Positions 1 through 8,031 of a stretch of 64,000 bases of DNA are shown here, in pieces (position 1 is the first letter of the stretch; every line of letters starts with the position of its first letter). The position numbers were made by a program, and so were the translations under genes. Origin of the DNA: Cognatiyoonia sediminum (lineage in GTDB: Bacteria; Pseudomonadota; Alphaproteobacteria; Rhodobacterales; Rhodobacteraceae); assembly GCF_900129845.1 (NCBI RefSeq), contig NZ_FQXB01000004.1:1-64000 (forward strand). Reading direction: 5' to 3'. Under the pieces are notes generated by a model that was not told the DNA's origin, did not search any database, and saw only the letters and a list, made by a program, of their open reading frames with translations.

Positions 1-210
1 TGGGAAAACGGATATTGCGAAAGCTTCAATGCACGGCTTCGGGACGAGCTGCTTAACGGCGAGGTTTTCTACTCGCTCAGGGAGGCGCAAATCCTTATCG
101 AAGAATGGAGGAAGCACTACAACACCAAACGACCACACAGTGCCTTAGGCTACCGCCCACCGGCCCCGGAAACCATCGTCCCGATGGAACCCAGGCCAAT
201 AATGCACTAA
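1..210 (+). CDS. IS3-family transposase OrfB, C-terminal part
   Basis: Frame 1 is open from the first base of the window to the TAA at 208-210 and encodes 69 residues. They read as the end of an rve-type DDE integrase core: the segment ENGYCESFNARLRDELLN carries the final catalytic Glu of IS3-family OrfB proteins, followed by the usual EWRKHYNTKRPHSALGY tail. The enzyme catalyses cut-and-paste transposition of its own element. The N-terminal part and OrfA lie outside the window, so it cannot be said whether the element is intact. The subgroup cannot be fixed from this piece. Confidence 0.9.
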   Translation, partial: WENGYCESFNARLRDELLNGEVFYSLREAQILIEEWRKHYNTKRPHSALGYRPPAPETIVPMEPRPIMH

Positions 211-244
211 CATTTAAACTGGCCCAATTAGGTGGGGCTGATCA
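1..244 (+). mobile_element. Right end of an IS3-family insertion sequence
   Basis: The transposase tail ends at 210 and is followed by a short untranslated stretch with GGTGGGGCTGATCA at 231-244, which resembles the terminal inverted repeat of many IS3-family elements in this group. The boundary at about 244 is inferred. The left repeat and target duplication are outside the window, so it cannot be confirmed here. Confidence 0.5.
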
Positions 245-533
245 GTGCCGTCTACCACATAAAGCTACGCCACTAAATTGTCGCCTACTTCATTTAACTC
301 TGGTTTTTGCCTCCGTTTCTGGGTTTCAGTCATCGAATACTGCCGGGGTCGCCACAGTACAGATGCCTATAGAAACCACATTTCTCATTCGTACTTTGGT
401 CAAAAGGTCCGAGCCGTTCATTTAAGCCTATGTTGGGTCGGTTCGGCGGCAATGGGAGGTCATTTAAGTCTCAATCCTTAAGGACTAGGTTACCGGTAAC
501 GGACGATTGCGGCTTTAACGTCAGAGGCTATAC
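245..533. other. Intergenic stretch beside the IS end
   Basis: No credible gene is seen in this roughly 290-base stretch; the short open frames lack ribosome binding sites and family resemblance. The octamer TCATTTAA occurs three times (near 289, 418 and 460), and parts look like degenerate non-coding sequence. It lies between the IS end and the terminator of the minus-strand VPLPA-CTERM gene. Confidence 0.5.
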
Positions 534-560
534 AAAAAAAGGCCGCCTAAGAAGGCGGCC
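534..560 (-). terminator. Rho-independent terminator of the VPLPA-CTERM gene
   Basis: GGCCGCCT (541-548) and AGGCGGCC (553-560) form a perfect 8-bp stem with a 4-base loop. Seven A residues at 534-540 become a U run when read on the minus strand, downstream of the gene that stops at 597. Confidence 0.85.
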
Positions 561-596
561 CACAAATTCTAACAGGTCATCTTCAGGAAAGACCGA

Positions 597-1280
597 TCAT
601 TCCTTCGACTTGCGACGACGACCAACGATGGTCATCCCGCCGACGCCAGCAAGCAACATCCAACCGGCCGCTGGGAGTGGAACAGGGTTTGGCTCACCCA
701 CGATGTCGGGACGAAGAACCACGTCAATACCGGCCAATGCACCGTCTGCTTGTCCTGCGTTGTCGTTCGTCAAACCTGAAGTAAACACGAACGAAGAACC
801 GATGAGGGTCAGTCCCGTCAACTCTGCATAACCACCGTTCGCTCCCGCATCAAAGGAGACACTATCCGTTCCACCGCCGCTTGCAGTTACGATGCCGGTT
901 TCTCCAGATCCATTGCTGTTAGGGAAAAGGTCAAGGAAGGCAAATGCTTGAAGCACAACTTCTACGAGGTTGTTCGTTCCGGCTTCAAAAAAACTTACGG
1001 TGATTGAATCAGATGTCGCTGTAATTTCATCGTTGTCCACACCGAACCCGTCAGCCACGAAATCCAGCCCCAGACTGTTTGTTGGGGCTGCTCCACCGAA
1101 ACCTTCGTTGTTGTTTGGAGCGCTTGGGCTTCCAGTTACTACGTAGTCTAGCCCCAAGATGCTTCCAGAAAGAGCCGGGCTTCCTGTCGGACCTTCAGTA
1201 AAATCGATAACAGCTGCTTGTGCTGTTGTGAACGGCAATGTGCAAATCGCTGCTGCTGCCAAGATAGACTTAGTCTTCAT
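597..1280 (-). CDS. VPLPA-CTERM sorting domain-containing exported protein
   Basis: This 227-residue protein starts with a Sec signal peptide (about residues 1-22, ending TTAQA) and ends with the tripartite sorting tail VPLPA (about 200-204), a hydrophobic segment and an RRRK basic end. That tail is the VPLPA-CTERM signal of Rhodobacteraceae, a PEP-CTERM relative. Such tails are thought to be processed by an exosortase-type membrane enzyme, which is not in this window. The middle is a low-complexity beta-rich region rich in Gly, Ser, Thr and Asp with no recognised catalytic motif. A GGGAGA ribosome binding site lies five bases before the ATG. It is probably a surface or matrix protein; the exact function is unknown. 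Confidence 0.85.
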   Translation of the reverse strand: MKTKSILAAAAICTLPFTTAQAAVIDFTEGPTGSPALSGSILGLDYVVTGSPSAPNNNEGFGGAAPTNSLGLDFVADGFGVDNDEITATSDSITVSFFEAGTNNLVEVVLQAFAFLDLFPNSNGSGETGIVTASGGGTDSVSFDAGANGGYAELTGLTLIGSSFVFTSGLTNDNAGQADGALAGIDVVLRPDIVGEPNPVPLPAAGWMLLAGVGGMTIVGRRRKSKE

Positions 1281-1594
1281 GCTAATCTCCCACTCACTAC
1301 CAAATTCGGCTCGTTAACGCTCACAAAACTTGGATTTGTACACAGAATTTCAAAGCTAGCGACTCGCGGCCGCCAAACAAATGCCCTTTTAATGACACAT
1401 TTCCGCCCCATTTGGAAGGGCACTGATTTCCACCTTGAGAAGGATTAGAATCGATTGCGGTCGCCAAAGCCGAAACGGTAAATTCTTCGTTTGACGGAAC
1501 GAAATTCAATTTTCCGGCTGGATCGGAGATTCGACGCAAGCTAGACTCATGACACGCACACGGGAGATAAGTGCGGTGAGGTTAGAGTAGTACA
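1281..1594. other. Divergent intergenic region
   Basis: These 314 bases separate two divergent genes and must hold the promoter of the minus-strand VPLPA-CTERM gene and probably that of the plus-strand hypothetical gene. No clear operator, RNA gene or additional reading frame was recognised. Confidence 0.4.
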
Positions 1595-1954
1595 ATGTGG
1601 ATGAGTGATCTCGATCATATGATCGCATACTCTGTGGCCGCGCTTGCGAGCGGGGACCAGAATAGAATTCAGTCCTTGGTGAGGGATCTGGCGGAGGATT
1701 GGCCAGCCCAATCGGCTTTGACGGTGAGCTTTGCGTTGACATCTGCAGCGGCGGAACTTGAAGGGCCGTCGATCGAAGATCAAGATGCGGCGAATTCAGC
1801 TTACCGTTTGGCGGCGTTGGTTGCGGCGGATGTCATGGCGATTGAAGCCATGGGGCAGTCGAACGCCAAGACAACGCATCTCTTGCAGTTTTGGCAGCGG
1901 GTTGATCCCTATTTTATCAAAACCGCTGGGCCGCAATTCATACCATCTTTATGA
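1595..1954 (+). CDS. Hypothetical protein, mostly helical
   Basis: A 119-residue protein of unknown function, rich in Ala, with no signal peptide or transmembrane segment, so probably cytoplasmic. The ATG at 1595 is used here; an in-frame ATG at 1601 is an alternative and no strong ribosome binding site separates them. Its 3' end overlaps the convergent winged-helix gene by 17 bases. A perfect 14-bp palindrome CGATCATATGATCG (1612-1625) falls inside the first codons. It is judged real because coding continues without interruption between two well-supported genes, but no family was recognised. Confidence 0.6.
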   Translation: MWMSDLDHMIAYSVAALASGDQNRIQSLVRDLAEDWPAQSALTVSFALTSAAAELEGPSIEDQDAANSAYRLAALVAADVMAIEAMGQSNAKTTHLLQFWQRVDPYFIKTAGPQFIPSL

Positions 1955-2636
1955 CATCTTTATCGATGGCCAGAACATAGCCTTTACGGGCGACGTTCTT
2001 GACCAGCAGTTCGCTGACCATCTGATTACCTAACGTATCGCGGAGGCGTTTGATCCGAGTGGCTCCAGCGGCTTCATCGCAATCGGCGGCATTGCGGCCG
2101 GATATCACGCCTTCGATCTCGGCACCCGTCATCATTTCATCGTCCATGCGCGCTTCGGCCAGAACGGAGAGCGTTTCCATCGCTGCATCTGTCAGCTTGA
2201 ATTCAAAGTCGTTGAGGTAGACGGCTTTCTGATCTCGGCTGATTGTCAGCGAATTGACCTCAATCCCCTGCCGTTCGATCCGGCTCAGGCGGCGGTTCAT
2301 CGCGATCAGCATCACCAGGAAGGCAATGGCTGCGATCAGAAGTGCGGTCGCAAAGACCAACAAAACGAAAATCACGAACCGGTAGGAGGACAGCGTATCC
2401 GAAAACGCGGTGCCGGATTGGGCGAGGATTTCGAGCAATTTGATCTCGGCATTGCCTGTTAGGGTGTCGTTCTCGACAAACAACTGTTCGACCCGCGCGT
2501 CAAAGGCGTTGGCGTCAGGTAGGTTGATGAACAAAAGGACCGCCGCGACCAACAGGATCGCCACGATGGCGGCGATACCAGTAACAACAGTGCGGTTTCC
2601 GATTTCGCGGGATTCAGTAGCGGAGGTAGTTGTCAC
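1938..2636 (-). CDS. Membrane-anchored winged-helix transcriptional regulator
   Basis: About 232 residues. Two transmembrane segments (about 17-39 and 87-114) flank a short periplasmic loop of about 50 residues. The C-terminal half (about 130-225) resembles the OmpR/PhoB winged helix, with the recognition-helix-like segment TRIKRLRDTLG and a wing ending VARKGYVL. Cytoplasmic placement of this domain suggests a one-component sensor that regulates genes from the membrane, like ToxR or CadC but with the DNA-binding domain at the C terminus. GTG at 2636 is chosen because an AAAGGA site lies eight bases upstream; upstream ATGs at 2690 and 2672 lack one. The start overlaps the end of the upstream small secreted protein gene by 23 bases, suggesting cotranscription. 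The ligand is unknown. Confidence 0.7.
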   Translation of the reverse strand: MTTTSATESREIGNRTVVTGIAAIVAILLVAAVLLFINLPDANAFDARVEQLFVENDTLTGNAEIKLLEILAQSGTAFSDTLSSYRFVIFVLLVFATALLIAAIAFLVMLIAMNRRLSRIERQGIEVNSLTISRDQKAVYLNDFEFKLTDAAMETLSVLAEARMDDEMMTGAEIEGVISGRNAADCDEAAGATRIKRLRDTLGNQMVSELLVKNVARKGYVLAIDKDVIKMV

Positions 2637-2895
2637 CGGCGCTATCCTTTCTTTCGTCCAAGCCTGCGTCATCAAAGACTGATAATACATTCAAGAGCGT
2701 CCAACCTTGGCTGGCGAGGCGACCTTGCAATTGCCGTTCGGCAGAGCGGACCGTGCAATCGCCTGAAATCTCGGCCACGCCGTAGTGCAGGCGCAGCGGG
2801 TCATCTTGCTTGGCCTTATAGTCCGCATAGCATGCCGCTTGCGCAGCCGTGGCTGACAAGCCTGTGACCAGAATGGAAAAAAGAAGCTGTTTCAT
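2614..2895 (-). CDS. Small secreted protein of unknown function
   Basis: A 93-residue protein with a clear signal peptide (MKQLLFSILVTGLSATAAQA, cleavage after about residue 20) and two Cys in the mature part that could form a disulfide. The start at 2895 is chosen because it begins the signal peptide; the longer frame to 2931 adds 12 non-signal residues. It is directly upstream of, and overlaps, the membrane winged-helix regulator, so the pair could be sensor partner and regulator. That functional link is inference only. No known domain was recognised. Confidence 0.65.
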   Translation of the reverse strand: MKQLLFSILVTGLSATAAQAACYADYKAKQDDPLRLHYGVAEISGDCTVRSAERQLQGRLASQGWTLLNVLSVFDDAGLDERKDSAGDNYLRY

Positions 2896-3058
2896 AGGGA
2901 TCAGATGACCTGTGACGGGCGTGTTATTCAATATCCGCTGATCCTATCGCGCTTGCCATCGCATAACCATCCCCCGTTATTGAGTGGCAGAGCGGGCGAG
3001 CCGCATCTTCATCCCATGACCCAAACGCACATGGTGCCCGAATAGGAAAGGTATTGGG

Positions 3059-3505
3059 ATGTATAAGACGATGATTGCAGGTGTGACTGCGCTTTCACTC
3101 ACTGTCGCCAGCGCTCAGCCCGCGCAGGCAAACGGATTTTCGGATGAAGATGTCGGCAAGCTACTGTTCGGTTTGATCGCTACATACGCGATTGGATCAG
3201 CGATTAAGAACCATAATGATCGTTCACGTTCAGAGCCGCAGCAAGTCGAACGCGCGGCGCCTGTTCATCAGGGTTGGGTGCATCGCCCAAATAGGAACGT
3301 GCTGCCTCGGCAATGTTTGCAGCGCGTCGGTACTAATTTTGGTGAACATCGGATTTTCAACCGCCGCTGCTTGCGACAGGAGTACGCCTTTGTATCCGAC
3401 TTACCGCGCCGCTGCGCTGTTCGGTTGTTCACTTACCGTGGTCCGGTGCGCGGCTACGACCCTAGGTGCCTGAGAGAGAGCGGCTTCCGCGCGCGTCGGC
3501 ACTAA
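3059..3505 (+). CDS. Conserved periplasmic hypothetical protein
   Basis: 148 residues with a Sec signal peptide (about 1-24, ending AQPAQA), then a short conserved-looking segment, DEDVGKLLFGLIATYAIGSA, and an Arg- and Cys-rich C-terminal half with about five Cys. The family appears in Rhodobacteraceae as an uncharacterised exported protein; no enzymatic motif is visible. It is followed by a strong terminator at 3556-3592, so it is probably transcribed alone. Confidence 0.75.
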   Translation: MYKTMIAGVTALSLTVASAQPAQANGFSDEDVGKLLFGLIATYAIGSAIKNHNDRSRSEPQQVERAAPVHQGWVHRPNRNVLPRQCLQRVGTNFGEHRIFNRRCLRQEYAFVSDLPRRCAVRLFTYRGPVRGYDPRCLRESGFRARRH

Positions 3506-3555
3506 CCGTTGCGAGGAGGGGCGCGGCTCAATGCCCCAGTTGCCGCGCCCGAACT

Positions 3556-3592
3556 GGGCAGAAGGTTGAGACATGGCCTTCTGCCCCTTTTT
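3556..3592 (+). terminator. Rho-independent terminator
   Basis: GGGCAGAAGG (3556-3565) pairs with CCTTCTGCCC (3577-3586) and is followed by a T-rich tract. It ends transcription of the 3059-3505 gene. Its presence also argues against the longer upstream start of rnhB at 3573. Confidence 0.85.
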
Positions 3593-3632
3593 CTTGTCTT
3601 GCGTCTGGCCACTCAATCTGGTGACAAAAGGT

Positions 3633-4271
3633 ATGGCAGCCACCACACCGACCTTTGACTATGAATATGCCGCGCAACAGCGGGGTTTCCTACGGATCGC
3701 AGGTTTGGATGAAGTGGGTAGGGGGCCATTGGCCGGGCCTGTCGTGGCCGCCGCCGCAGTGCTTGACCCTGACAATATCCCCGACGGTTTGAACGACAGT
3801 AAGAAATTGTCAGCCAAACGTCGGGATGTCCTTTTTGATGAGTTGATGGATTGCGCAGACATTTCCATCGCAGAAGCAAGCGTCGCTGAAATAGACGAAC
3901 ACAACATCCTTCGGGCGTCCCACATTGCGATGGTCCGCGCGCTTGGCGGTCTGAAATCCCCAGCCGAATTTGTATTGATCGATGGCAATATGATCCCGCG
4001 CGGTCTGAACACCCCATCAGCGACCTTGGTTAAGGGTGATGCCAAATCACTTTCGATTGCTGCGGCTTCAATTGTGGCGAAAGTGTGGCGTGACCGTTTG
4101 ATGGTGGATTTGGCGCAACAGCACCCCGGCTACGGATGGGAAAGAAACGCGGGATATCCGACAAAAGAACACAAAGCGGGACTCAAAAGCCACGGTGTCA
4201 CTCCACATCATCGGCGTAGTTTCGCACCCGTACACAATATCTTGTATCAAGACAAAATCGTAACCGATTGA
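3633..4271 (+). CDS. rnhB: Ribonuclease HII
   Basis: RNase HII (212 residues) cleaves the RNA strand of RNA-DNA hybrids and removes single ribonucleotides from DNA. The N-terminal motif LDEVGRGPLAGPVV contains the catalytic Asp26 and Glu27, and DGN and AAASIVAKVWRD follow as expected for the family. The frame is open from 3573, but that region contains the terminator of the upstream gene, so the ATG at 3633 (start of MAATTPTF) is preferred; an AAAGG is present but very close to it. It lies immediately upstream of the ccrM-like gene, as is common in alphaproteobacteria. Confidence 0.93.
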   Translation: MAATTPTFDYEYAAQQRGFLRIAGLDEVGRGPLAGPVVAAAAVLDPDNIPDGLNDSKKLSAKRRDVLFDELMDCADISIAEASVAEIDEHNILRASHIAMVRALGGLKSPAEFVLIDGNMIPRGLNTPSATLVKGDAKSLSIAAASIVAKVWRDRLMVDLAQQHPGYGWERNAGYPTKEHKAGLKSHGVTPHHRRSFAPVHNILYQDKIVTD

Positions 4272-4308
4272 TTCAATAAAGTTATTTACAGCGAATCGCC
4301 TCTGACTC
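4270..4308 (+). promoter_or_regulatory. Cluster of three GANTC methylation sites before ccrM
   Basis: GATTC (4270-4274), GAATC (4293-4297) and GACTC (4304-4308) lie within 39 bases between rnhB and the ccrM-like gene. GANTC is expected about once per 256 bases, so this is a dense cluster. In Caulobacter crescentus the ccrM promoter region carries GANTC sites whose methylation reduces transcription. A similar feedback loop is inferred here; the promoter itself was not identified. Confidence 0.6.
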
Positions 4309-4335
4309 ACATTGGGGTCAACGAACGAGCGGTAA

Positions 4336-5472
<1,137 letters not shown>

Positions 5473-5542
5473 ACTTTTTCGAATACCGCCGGTGCCTGTG
5501 GTCCGCCTGTCCGCTGGACAGGTCCACATGCACATAACTTCA

Positions 5543-5568
5543 CCCCGCCCATTGTGGCGGGGTTTTTT
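5543..5568 (+). terminator. Rho-independent terminator of ccrM
   Basis: CCCCGCC (5543-5549) pairs with GGCGGGG (5556-5562) and is followed by six T residues. A smaller inverted repeat CCTGTCC/GGACAGG (5506-5522) lies between the ccrM stop and this hairpin. Confidence 0.9.
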
Positions 5569-5596
5569 CTCGTCTCAGAGGTTGCATACTGCCAAT

Positions 5597-5614
5597 CTAC
5601 CTACTAGTTGGTAG
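5597..5614. promoter_or_regulatory. Likely autoregulatory operator of the TetR gene
   Basis: CTACCTACTAGTTGGTAG is an 18-base palindrome that is perfect except at one symmetric position pair. It ends two bases before the ATG at 5617. The position and symmetry are typical of TetR-family operators. The site would mask the start region, and no separate Shine-Dalgarno sequence is visible, so the mRNA may be leaderless. Confidence 0.65.
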
Positions 5615-5616
5615 CC

Positions 5617-6177
5617 ATGAACACACAAGACTTACTCCTAATCGAAGCCGAACGCCTTGTTCGAACCCGCGGATTTGACGCGATGAGCTTTGCTGACCTC
5701 GCCACAGCTGCCAACATCCGCAAAGCCAGCGTGCATTATCATTTCCCAACCAAGGCCGATCTCGCCGTGAAAATGATCAGTCGGTATCGGACGGATGTAG
5801 CAAAAGAACTGGAGGCGATTGCAGATGCGGCCGCCACCTCTGCTGACCGTGCAACTGGCTTCCTGACGCTCTACTTAGTTGCGTTGCAAAAGGGGGAGGC
5901 GGTCTGCCTTTGCGTCGCGATGAGTGCTGGGAAGAATAGTTTCGATAGCAAAACCTTGACCGAACTCGATGCGTTTCAGGACATGGCACTGCGCTGGCTC
6001 ATCGAGATGTTTCGTACCAACGACGGCACGATCGCCGATGTTCAAGACCCAGAAAGAGAAGCAGACGCGCTGTTTGCCCTCGTTGAAGGCGCGCAATTAG
6101 TCGCGCGATCTCACACCGACGTTTCAAAATTCACCGACGCGACCGCGCTTTTTGCGACTCGTCTAAGAAAGGAATAA
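5617..6177 (+). CDS. TetR/AcrR-family transcriptional regulator
   Basis: 186 residues. The N-terminal helix-turn-helix spans about residues 14-45, with the TetR signature SFADLATAANIRKASVHYHF. The C-terminal ligand-binding domain has two Cys close together (near CLCVAMS). The start is the ATG at 5617; a TTG at 5608 lies inside the putative operator. The next gene, a double cupin, begins four bases after the stop codon, so the two probably form one operon repressed by this protein. The inducer is unknown. Confidence 0.9.
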   Translation: MNTQDLLLIEAERLVRTRGFDAMSFADLATAANIRKASVHYHFPTKADLAVKMISRYRTDVAKELEAIADAAATSADRATGFLTLYLVALQKGEAVCLCVAMSAGKNSFDSKTLTELDAFQDMALRWLIEMFRTNDGTIADVQDPEREADALFALVEGAQLVARSHTDVSKFTDATALFATRLRKE

Positions 6178-6180
6178 CCC

Positions 6181-6843
6181 ATGCGCCTTAGAGATAACTT
6201 TGCCGAACGCGTTGTTGTCACTCCGGACGATTACGAATGGGTCGCGTCGCCCGCGAACGGCGTTGACCGCATGATGCTGGATCGGATCGGGGATGAAGTG
6301 GCCCGCGCCACAACGATTGTGCGCTTTGCCCCGAACAGCCAGTTCGATACCCATGAACATGGCGGGGGTGAAGAGTTTCTGGTGCTCGAGGGCGTGTTTT
6401 CCGACGAACACAACGATTATCCCGCGGGTACTTACGTCCGTAATCCGATTGGGACGGCCCACACGCCTCACATCGGGCCAGAAGGTGCGACGATCCTCGT
6501 CAAACTGCATCAGTTCGATGAAGACGACACCGCGCATTTCCATATCAATACGCGTGAGGCTGAGTTTCGTCCCGGCGTTGCACTCGGCCTTTCAGTCCTG
6601 CCGTTGCACAGCCATACTTCGGAAAACGTGGCCCTTGTGCGCTGGGCGCCGGGTACGAAGTTCTCAGCCCATCAACATTGGGGCGGGGAAGAGATTTTCG
6701 TGATTGAAGGCACGTTTCAGGATGAGCACGGCGATTATCCGGCGGGAAGCTGGATCCGCAGCCCGCACATGTCGAAACATGATCCTTGGTCAGATGAAGG
6801 GTGTTTGATCTACGTTAAGACGGGTCACTTGCCGCAGGCTTAA
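6181..6843 (+). CDS. ChrR-like double-cupin protein
   Basis: 220 residues made of two tandem cupin domains of the ChrR type, with no zinc-binding anti-sigma N terminus. Each has the metal-binding pattern HxH(x)4E followed by the DEH.DYPAG motif: His58/His60 in the first and His164/His166 in the second, so it probably arose by internal duplication. Cupins of this kind bind metal and may sense or detoxify small molecules. It is in a likely operon with the TetR regulator and overlaps the end of the convergent AlkB gene by four bases. Substrate unknown. Confidence 0.85.
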   Translation: MRLRDNFAERVVVTPDDYEWVASPANGVDRMMLDRIGDEVARATTIVRFAPNSQFDTHEHGGGEEFLVLEGVFSDEHNDYPAGTYVRNPIGTAHTPHIGPEGATILVKLHQFDEDDTAHFHINTREAEFRPGVALGLSVLPLHSHTSENVALVRWAPGTKFSAHQHWGGEEIFVIEGTFQDEHGDYPAGSWIRSPHMSKHDPWSDEGCLIYVKTGHLPQA

Positions 6844-7982
6844 CGCGGCATAGGATTAGCGGCTGTTTTGTACGGCGTCCAATCTTCTATCTCGGGATAG
6901 TACCGTGCGCGCCACGCCTTGACCTTTGGGTTCATCACCTTGCGCCACAGGGTTGGGGAGAGGGCTGCGATTGTCATCACAGGGTAGCCGAAGGGCAGTT
7001 GCGGTGCTTCATCCTCATCATAGGTTTGCAGCAACGGAAACCGCCGGTCCGGTTTGAAGTGATGATCGGAATGACGCTGCAAGTTGATCAGGAGCCAGTT
7101 CGATGCCCGATGAGCAGAGTTCCACGAATGGTGTGGCTGGACGTGTTCGTATTTGCCGTCACCGAGGTGTTTGCGCGTCAGGCCATAGTGTTCGATGTAG
7201 TTGACCAGTTCCAATTGAAAAAACGCGACAAAGGCTTGCGTTGCAAAGAGCAGAACACCCCACCAGCCGGCGATCAAAACGGATAGGACTAGGAAGGCAG
7301 CCTGTAACCCCCAATAACGCCAAAACGGATTGCTGCGGTCGGTCCAAGGCAGATTCTTCCGCGCCAGCATCGCTTTCTCGGCATTAAACGCCGAAGCGTA
7401 ACATTGGCACAGGACGCGGGGGAAATAGCGCCAGAAGCCTTCGCCATAGCGGGCGGTGACAGGGTCTTTGGGCGTGGCGACATAGCGGTGATGCACCAAA
7501 AGATGCTCTGACCGGAAATGAGAATAAAGGACGGAGGCCAAAAGAATGTCTGCCATCCAGCGTTCCAACTTCGGTCGCTGGTGCATCAATTCGTGGCTGT
7601 AATTGATGCCGATCGTACCCGAAATCACGCCGATCCCGATGAAGAGGCCCCATTGCTCCCAACCGTTCAGATGATCTGTCGAGGTCGCATAGATCATTGC
7701 GCCGAAAATGGTCATCACTTGGACAGGTGCCCAGATGATTGTGATGGCTTTGTACCAGAAGAGCTCTGTCTCTGGCGTCTGCGGATCCGCGTTTTCCTTG
7801 TAGAGACCGACGATCAGATCGAGGACGGAGAAGAGATACCACGTTGCGACAGGCACCAGAATGAGTGTCCAGCCACCGTTGATAGCGCTTATCATCACCA
7901 GGGGAATGAGGGCCAACGACAACCAAAACGGCGCTGCACTGGCGAGTCCGGAGTATGGTCTTGTCGATGGCATAGATGTCAT
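6840..7982 (-). CDS. alkB: AlkB-type alkane 1-monooxygenase / membrane hydroxylase
   Basis: 380 residues. It is an integral-membrane non-heme diiron hydroxylase of the AlkB family, which oxidises terminal methyl groups of alkanes with electrons from rubredoxin. The histidine boxes are present: HELMH (130-134), EHLLVHH (159-165), LQRHSDHH (about 305-312), plus the AlkB-specific NYIEHYG. Several hydrophobic segments precede and separate them. A GGGAAG site lies seven bases before the ATG. No rubredoxin or rubredoxin reductase gene is adjacent, so the substrate could be an alkane or another hydrophobic compound. Confidence 0.88.
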   Translation of the reverse strand: MTSMPSTRPYSGLASAAPFWLSLALIPLVMISAINGGWTLILVPVATWYLFSVLDLIVGLYKENADPQTPETELFWYKAITIIWAPVQVMTIFGAMIYATSTDHLNGWEQWGLFIGIGVISGTIGINYSHELMHQRPKLERWMADILLASVLYSHFRSEHLLVHHRYVATPKDPVTARYGEGFWRYFPRVLCQCYASAFNAEKAMLARKNLPWTDRSNPFWRYWGLQAAFLVLSVLIAGWWGVLLFATQAFVAFFQLELVNYIEHYGLTRKHLGDGKYEHVQPHHSWNSAHRASNWLLINLQRHSDHHFKPDRRFPLLQTYDEDEAPQLPFGYPVMTIAALSPTLWRKVMNPKVKAWRARYYPEIEDWTPYKTAANPMPR

Positions 7983-8031
7983 TGGTTGACTTCCCTGATT
8001 ATCGAGAGGCTACGATCAAACGTTCATTCAC

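Noticed and set aside
430-831. 133-codon plus-strand open frame
   Set aside because: It overlaps the terminator and 3' end of the VPLPA-CTERM gene in antisense.
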